Origin: CAXXOK01 sp964584315
GTDB taxonomy: Bacteria; Bacillota; Clostridia; Christensenellales; Aristaeellaceae
Direction of reading: 5' to 3'
Assembly: GCA_964584315.1 (NCBI GenBank)
Contig: CAZOZO010000058.1
Location: forward strand, 1-15,599
Length of the DNA: 15,599 nucleotides
The notes under the pieces were generated by a model, which saw only the letters and a program-made list of their open reading frames with translations, did not search any database and was not told the DNA's origin. Of the stretch, positions 12,861 to 15,599 are shown one piece after another. The position numbers and the translations under genes were made by a program. Within the stretch, counting starts at the first letter, position 1. Each line of letters opens with the position of its first letter.

Positions 12861-15599
12861 ACGCAACGACCTCCGCCGGATCCTCGTGATCGGCTCCGGC
12901 CCCATCGTGATCGGCCAGGCCGCAGAGTTTGACTACGCGGGCACGCAGGCCTGCCTGGCCCTGCGAGAGGAAGGGTACGAGGTGATCCTCGTCAACTCCA
13001 ACCCTGCCACCATCATGACCGATACCGACATTGCCGACAAGGTGTACATGGAGCCCCTCACGCTGGAATATGTGGCGAAAATCATCCGCTACGAGCGGCC
13101 AGACGCCATTTTGCCCGGTCTGGGCGGGCAGACGGGCTTGAACCTCGCCATGCAGCTTTCCCGCAAGGGCGTGCTGGGCGAGTGCGATGTGGAGATCCTG
13201 GGCACCAGCTTTGCCTCCATCGAGATGGCGGAGGATCGGGAAAAGTTCAAGGAGCTGTGCCAGCGCCTGGGCGAGCCGGTGCTGCCCAGCAAAATTGCGA
13301 CAGCGATCGACGAGGGCATCGCCGCCGCCGCCGAGATCGGCTACCCCGTTGTGCTGCGCCCCGCCTTCACGCTGGGCGGCACGGGCGGCGGCTTCGCCGA
13401 CACGGTGGAGGAGCTTGTGCCCATGATGGAGCACGCGCTGCAGCTTTCTCCTGTATCGCAGGTGCTGGTGGAGAAGAGCATCAAGGGCTACAAGGAGATC
13501 GAGTACGAGGTGATGCGCGACGCCAACGACACCGCCATCGCCATCTGCAACATGGAAAACCTTGACCCCGTGGGCGTGCACACGGGCGACAGCATCGTGG
13601 TGTGCCCCAGCCAGACCCTGACCAACAAGGAATACCACATGCTGCGCGACAGCGCGCTGCGCATCATCCGCGCGCTCAAGATCGAGGGCGGCTGCAACGT
13701 GCAGTTCGCGCTGGATCCGTTCAGCTTCGGCTACTATGTGATCGAGGTAAACCCGCGCGTGAGCCGCTCCTCCGCGCTGGCCAGCAAGGCCAGCGGCTAC
13801 CCCATTGCCCGCGTTTCCGCCAAGGTGGCGGTGGGCATGCACCTGACCGAGATACCGCTGGCCAACACCCCCGCCTGCTTTGAGCCCGCGCTGGACTACG
13901 TGGTCACCAAGATCGCGCGCTTCCCGTTTGACAAGCTGGAGGGGGCCAGCAACAAGCTCTCCACCCAGATGAAGGCCACCGGCGAAGTGATGAGCGTGGG
14001 CCGCACGTTCGAGGAGAGCCTGCTCAAGGCCGTGCGCTCGCTGGAGGTTGGCGCGTGCCACCTGTACAGCGCCAAGTTCGAGGGCAGGACGCGGGACTGG
14101 CTGCTTGCCTACATCCATGACGCAACGGACGACCGGCTGTTCGCCATCGCGCAGCTCATCCGCATGGGGGTCGACCTCAGCCTCATCTATAACCAGACGA
14201 TGATCGATATGTTCTTTCTGGAGAAGATCAAAAACATCATCGAGTTTGAACCGGCCTTGAAAGCCCATAAGGGCGACGCGGACGTGCTGCGGCAGGCCAA
14301 GCGCATGGGCGTGAGCGACCGCTACATCGGCCAGTGCTGGGGCATGAAGGAGGGCGATGTGTTCGCCCTGCGCAAAGAGACGAACCTGATGCCGGTCTAC
14401 AAGATGATCGACACCTGCGCCAGCGAGTTTGAGAGCTACGTCCCCTACTTCTACTCCACGTACGAGCAGGAGAATGAATCCATCGTATCGGATCGAAAGA
14501 AGATCGTGGTGCTTGGCTCCGGCCCCATCCGCATCGGGCAGGGCGTGGAGTTTGACTATTCTACCGTGCACGCCATCTGGACCATTCGCCGGGCGGGGTA
14601 CGAGGCCATCATCATCAACAACAACCCGGAGACCGTCTCCACCGATTACACCACCAGCGATAAGCTTTACTTCGAGCCCCTCACCGTGGAGGATGTCATG
14701 AACATCCTGACCCTCGAGCAGCCGGAGGGCGTGATCGTGAGCCTGGGCGGGCAAACGGCCATCAACCTGGCGGAGAAGCTGCACCAGCTGGGCGTGAACA
14801 TCATCGGGACCGACGTAACGGCCATCCACCGCGCCGAAAACCGCGACGCGTTCGAGAAGATCATGGACGAGCTGGGCATCCCCCAGCCGCCAGGCGAGGC
14901 TGTGACCGATATCGACGCGGGCGTGCGCGCCGCCGCGCGCGTTGGCTACCCTGTGCTGGTGCGCCCCAGCTACGTGCTGGGCGGCCGCGCGATGCAGATC
15001 GTCAGCGATGAGAAGTCCCTGCGCCACTACCTGCGCACCGCCGTCATGCTCAACGAAGAAGAGCCCGTGCTGGTGGATAAGTACATCATCGGCAAGGAGC
15101 TGGAGACCGATGCGGTGTGCGACGGCGAAAACGTATATATCCCGGGCGTGATGGAGCATGTGGAGCGCACGGGCATCCACAGCGGCGACTCGATCAGCGT
15201 ATACCCGACGTTCAGCGTGAGCGACAAGGCGCGGCAGGCCATCGTCGACTACACGGTGCGCCTCGGCCTTGGCATCGGCATCAAGGGGCTCTACAACATC
15301 CAGTTTATCGTCGATAAGCAGGACAACGTGTATGTGATCGAGGTGAACCCACGCAGCAGCCGCACCGTGCCCTTCATCAGCAAAGCGGCGGGCGTGCCGC
15401 TGGCGGATATCGGCACCCGCGTGATGCTGGGGCAAAGCCTGCGCGAGCAGGGCATCACGGATGTGGTGGCACCGCAGAAGAACCGCTGGTACGTCAAGGC
15501 CCCCGCGTTCAGCTTCAGCAAGCTGCGCGGCATGGATGCGTACCTAAGCCCGGAGATGAAATCCACCGGCGAGGCCATCGGCTACGACAACACGCTGAA
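12853..15599 (+). CDS. carB: Carbamoyl-phosphate synthase large subunit, 3' truncated by window edge
   Basis: CarB makes carbamoyl phosphate from bicarbonate, ammonia and two ATP in two homologous ATP-grasp halves. The frame is open from ATG 12853 to the right edge, giving 915 codons of the roughly 1065-1075 usual for the family. The first half shows ILVIGSGPIVIGQAAEFDYAG, RPAFTLGGTGGG, and likely metal ligands Q284, E298 and N300 in VQFALDP and VIEVNPRVSRSS. The second half repeats the pattern from about residue 550 (VVLGSGPIRIGQGVEFDY, RPSYVLGGRAM, VIEVNPRSSRT). The cut falls just after STGEAIG, so the C-terminal allosteric MGS-like domain, where UMP and ornithine act in relatives, is out of view. 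AAGGAGG (12837-12843) lies nine bases before the start, inside carA. No frameshift or missing motif is seen. Confidence 0.97.
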   Translation, partial: MPKRNDLRRILVIGSGPIVIGQAAEFDYAGTQACLALREEGYEVILVNSNPATIMTDTDIADKVYMEPLTLEYVAKIIRYERPDAILPGLGGQTGLNLAMQLSRKGVLGECDVEILGTSFASIEMAEDREKFKELCQRLGEPVLPSKIATAIDEGIAAAAEIGYPVVLRPAFTLGGTGGGFADTVEELVPMMEHALQLSPVSQVLVEKSIKGYKEIEYEVMRDANDTAIAICNMENLDPVGVHTGDSIVVCPSQTLTNKEYHMLRDSALRIIRALKIEGGCNVQFALDPFSFGYYVIEVNPRVSRSSALASKASGYPIARVSAKVAVGMHLTEIPLANTPACFEPALDYVVTKIARFPFDKLEGASNKLSTQMKATGEVMSVGRTFEESLLKAVRSLEVGACHLYSAKFEGRTRDWLLAYIHDATDDRLFAIAQLIRMGVDLSLIYNQTMIDMFFLEKIKNIIEFEPALKAHKGDADVLRQAKRMGVSDRYIGQCWGMKEGDVFALRKETNLMPVYKMIDTCASEFESYVPYFYSTYEQENESIVSDRKKIVVLGSGPIRIGQGVEFDYSTVHAIWTIRRAGYEAIIINNNPETVSTDYTTSDKLYFEPLTVEDVMNILTLEQPEGVIVSLGGQTAINLAEKLHQLGVNIIGTDVTAIHRAENRDAFEKIMDELGIPQPPGEAVTDIDAGVRAAARVGYPVLVRPSYVLGGRAMQIVSDEKSLRHYLRTAVMLNEEEPVLVDKYIIGKELETDAVCDGENVYIPGVMEHVERTGIHSGDSISVYPTFSVSDKARQAIVDYTVRLGLGIGIKGLYNIQFIVDKQDNVYVIEVNPRSSRTVPFISKAAGVPLADIGTRVMLGQSLREQGITDVVAPQKNRWYVKAPAFSFSKLRGMDAYLSPEMKSTGEAIGYDNTL

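Noticed and set aside
12814..15435. A very long open frame (873 codons) on the minus strand across carB
   Set aside because: It is antisense to carB, which has all family motifs in the plus strand. GC-rich third positions suppress stop codons in the opposite frame; the predicted protein is histidine- and valine-rich with no recognisable domain.
1..15599. Mobile element, prophage, CRISPR array, defence system, tRNA or rRNA
   Set aside because: No regularly spaced repeats, transposase, integrase, phage structural motif or cloverleaf pattern was found. The gene content is ordinary chromosomal.

Overview
The window looks like chromosomal DNA from a GC-rich anaerobic member of the Clostridia (Firmicutes). 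Supporting signs are strong AGGAGG-type ribosome binding sites, frequent TTG start codons, a DUF5711-CvpA gene pair, scpA-scpB next to an M50 protease, and a cysteine-rich membrane ferredoxin. The genus cannot be read from the sequence. Nearly all recognised genes are intact housekeeping or accessory chromosomal genes. I see no integrase, transposase, phage gene, CRISPR array, tRNA or rRNA.

Layout, left to right. (1) The 3' end of leuS (+) is followed by a perfect 20-bp bidirectional terminator hairpin. (2) A NapH-like polyferredoxin membrane protein lies on the minus strand, with its own strong promoter. (3) After a gene-poor stretch comes a rightward operon of a DUF5711 protein, a CvpA-family membrane protein and an M19 membrane dipeptidase, closed by a GC-rich terminator. 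(4) A second rightward operon, with its own promoter, holds an M50 site-2-type protease, scpA and scpB. These overlap tightly and end in a good terminator. (5) Several leftward genes follow: a GNAT acetyltransferase, the rpsT gene for ribosomal protein S20 with its own promoter and terminator, and a two-gene unit made of a membrane-anchored alpha/beta hydrolase and a DJ-1/PfpI protein. (6) A 312-bp divergent region carries a near-consensus promoter driving pyrC, carA and carB. These overlap by 13 and 8 bases, and carB runs off the right edge.

Functionally, the right end covers early pyrimidine synthesis: carbamoyl phosphate from CarAB and the dihydroorotase step from PyrC. Neither pyrB nor pyrR is in view. 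ScpA and ScpB form the kleisin and accessory subunits of the SMC condensin. The DUF5711-CvpA-dipeptidase unit is the least understood block and plausibly acts at the cell envelope. No clear novel defence or mobile system is visible. The points most worth a second look are regulatory: the promoter that overlaps the apparent start of the polyferredoxin gene, the pyrC leader and upstream dyad, and the recurrent TTG starts including rpsT.
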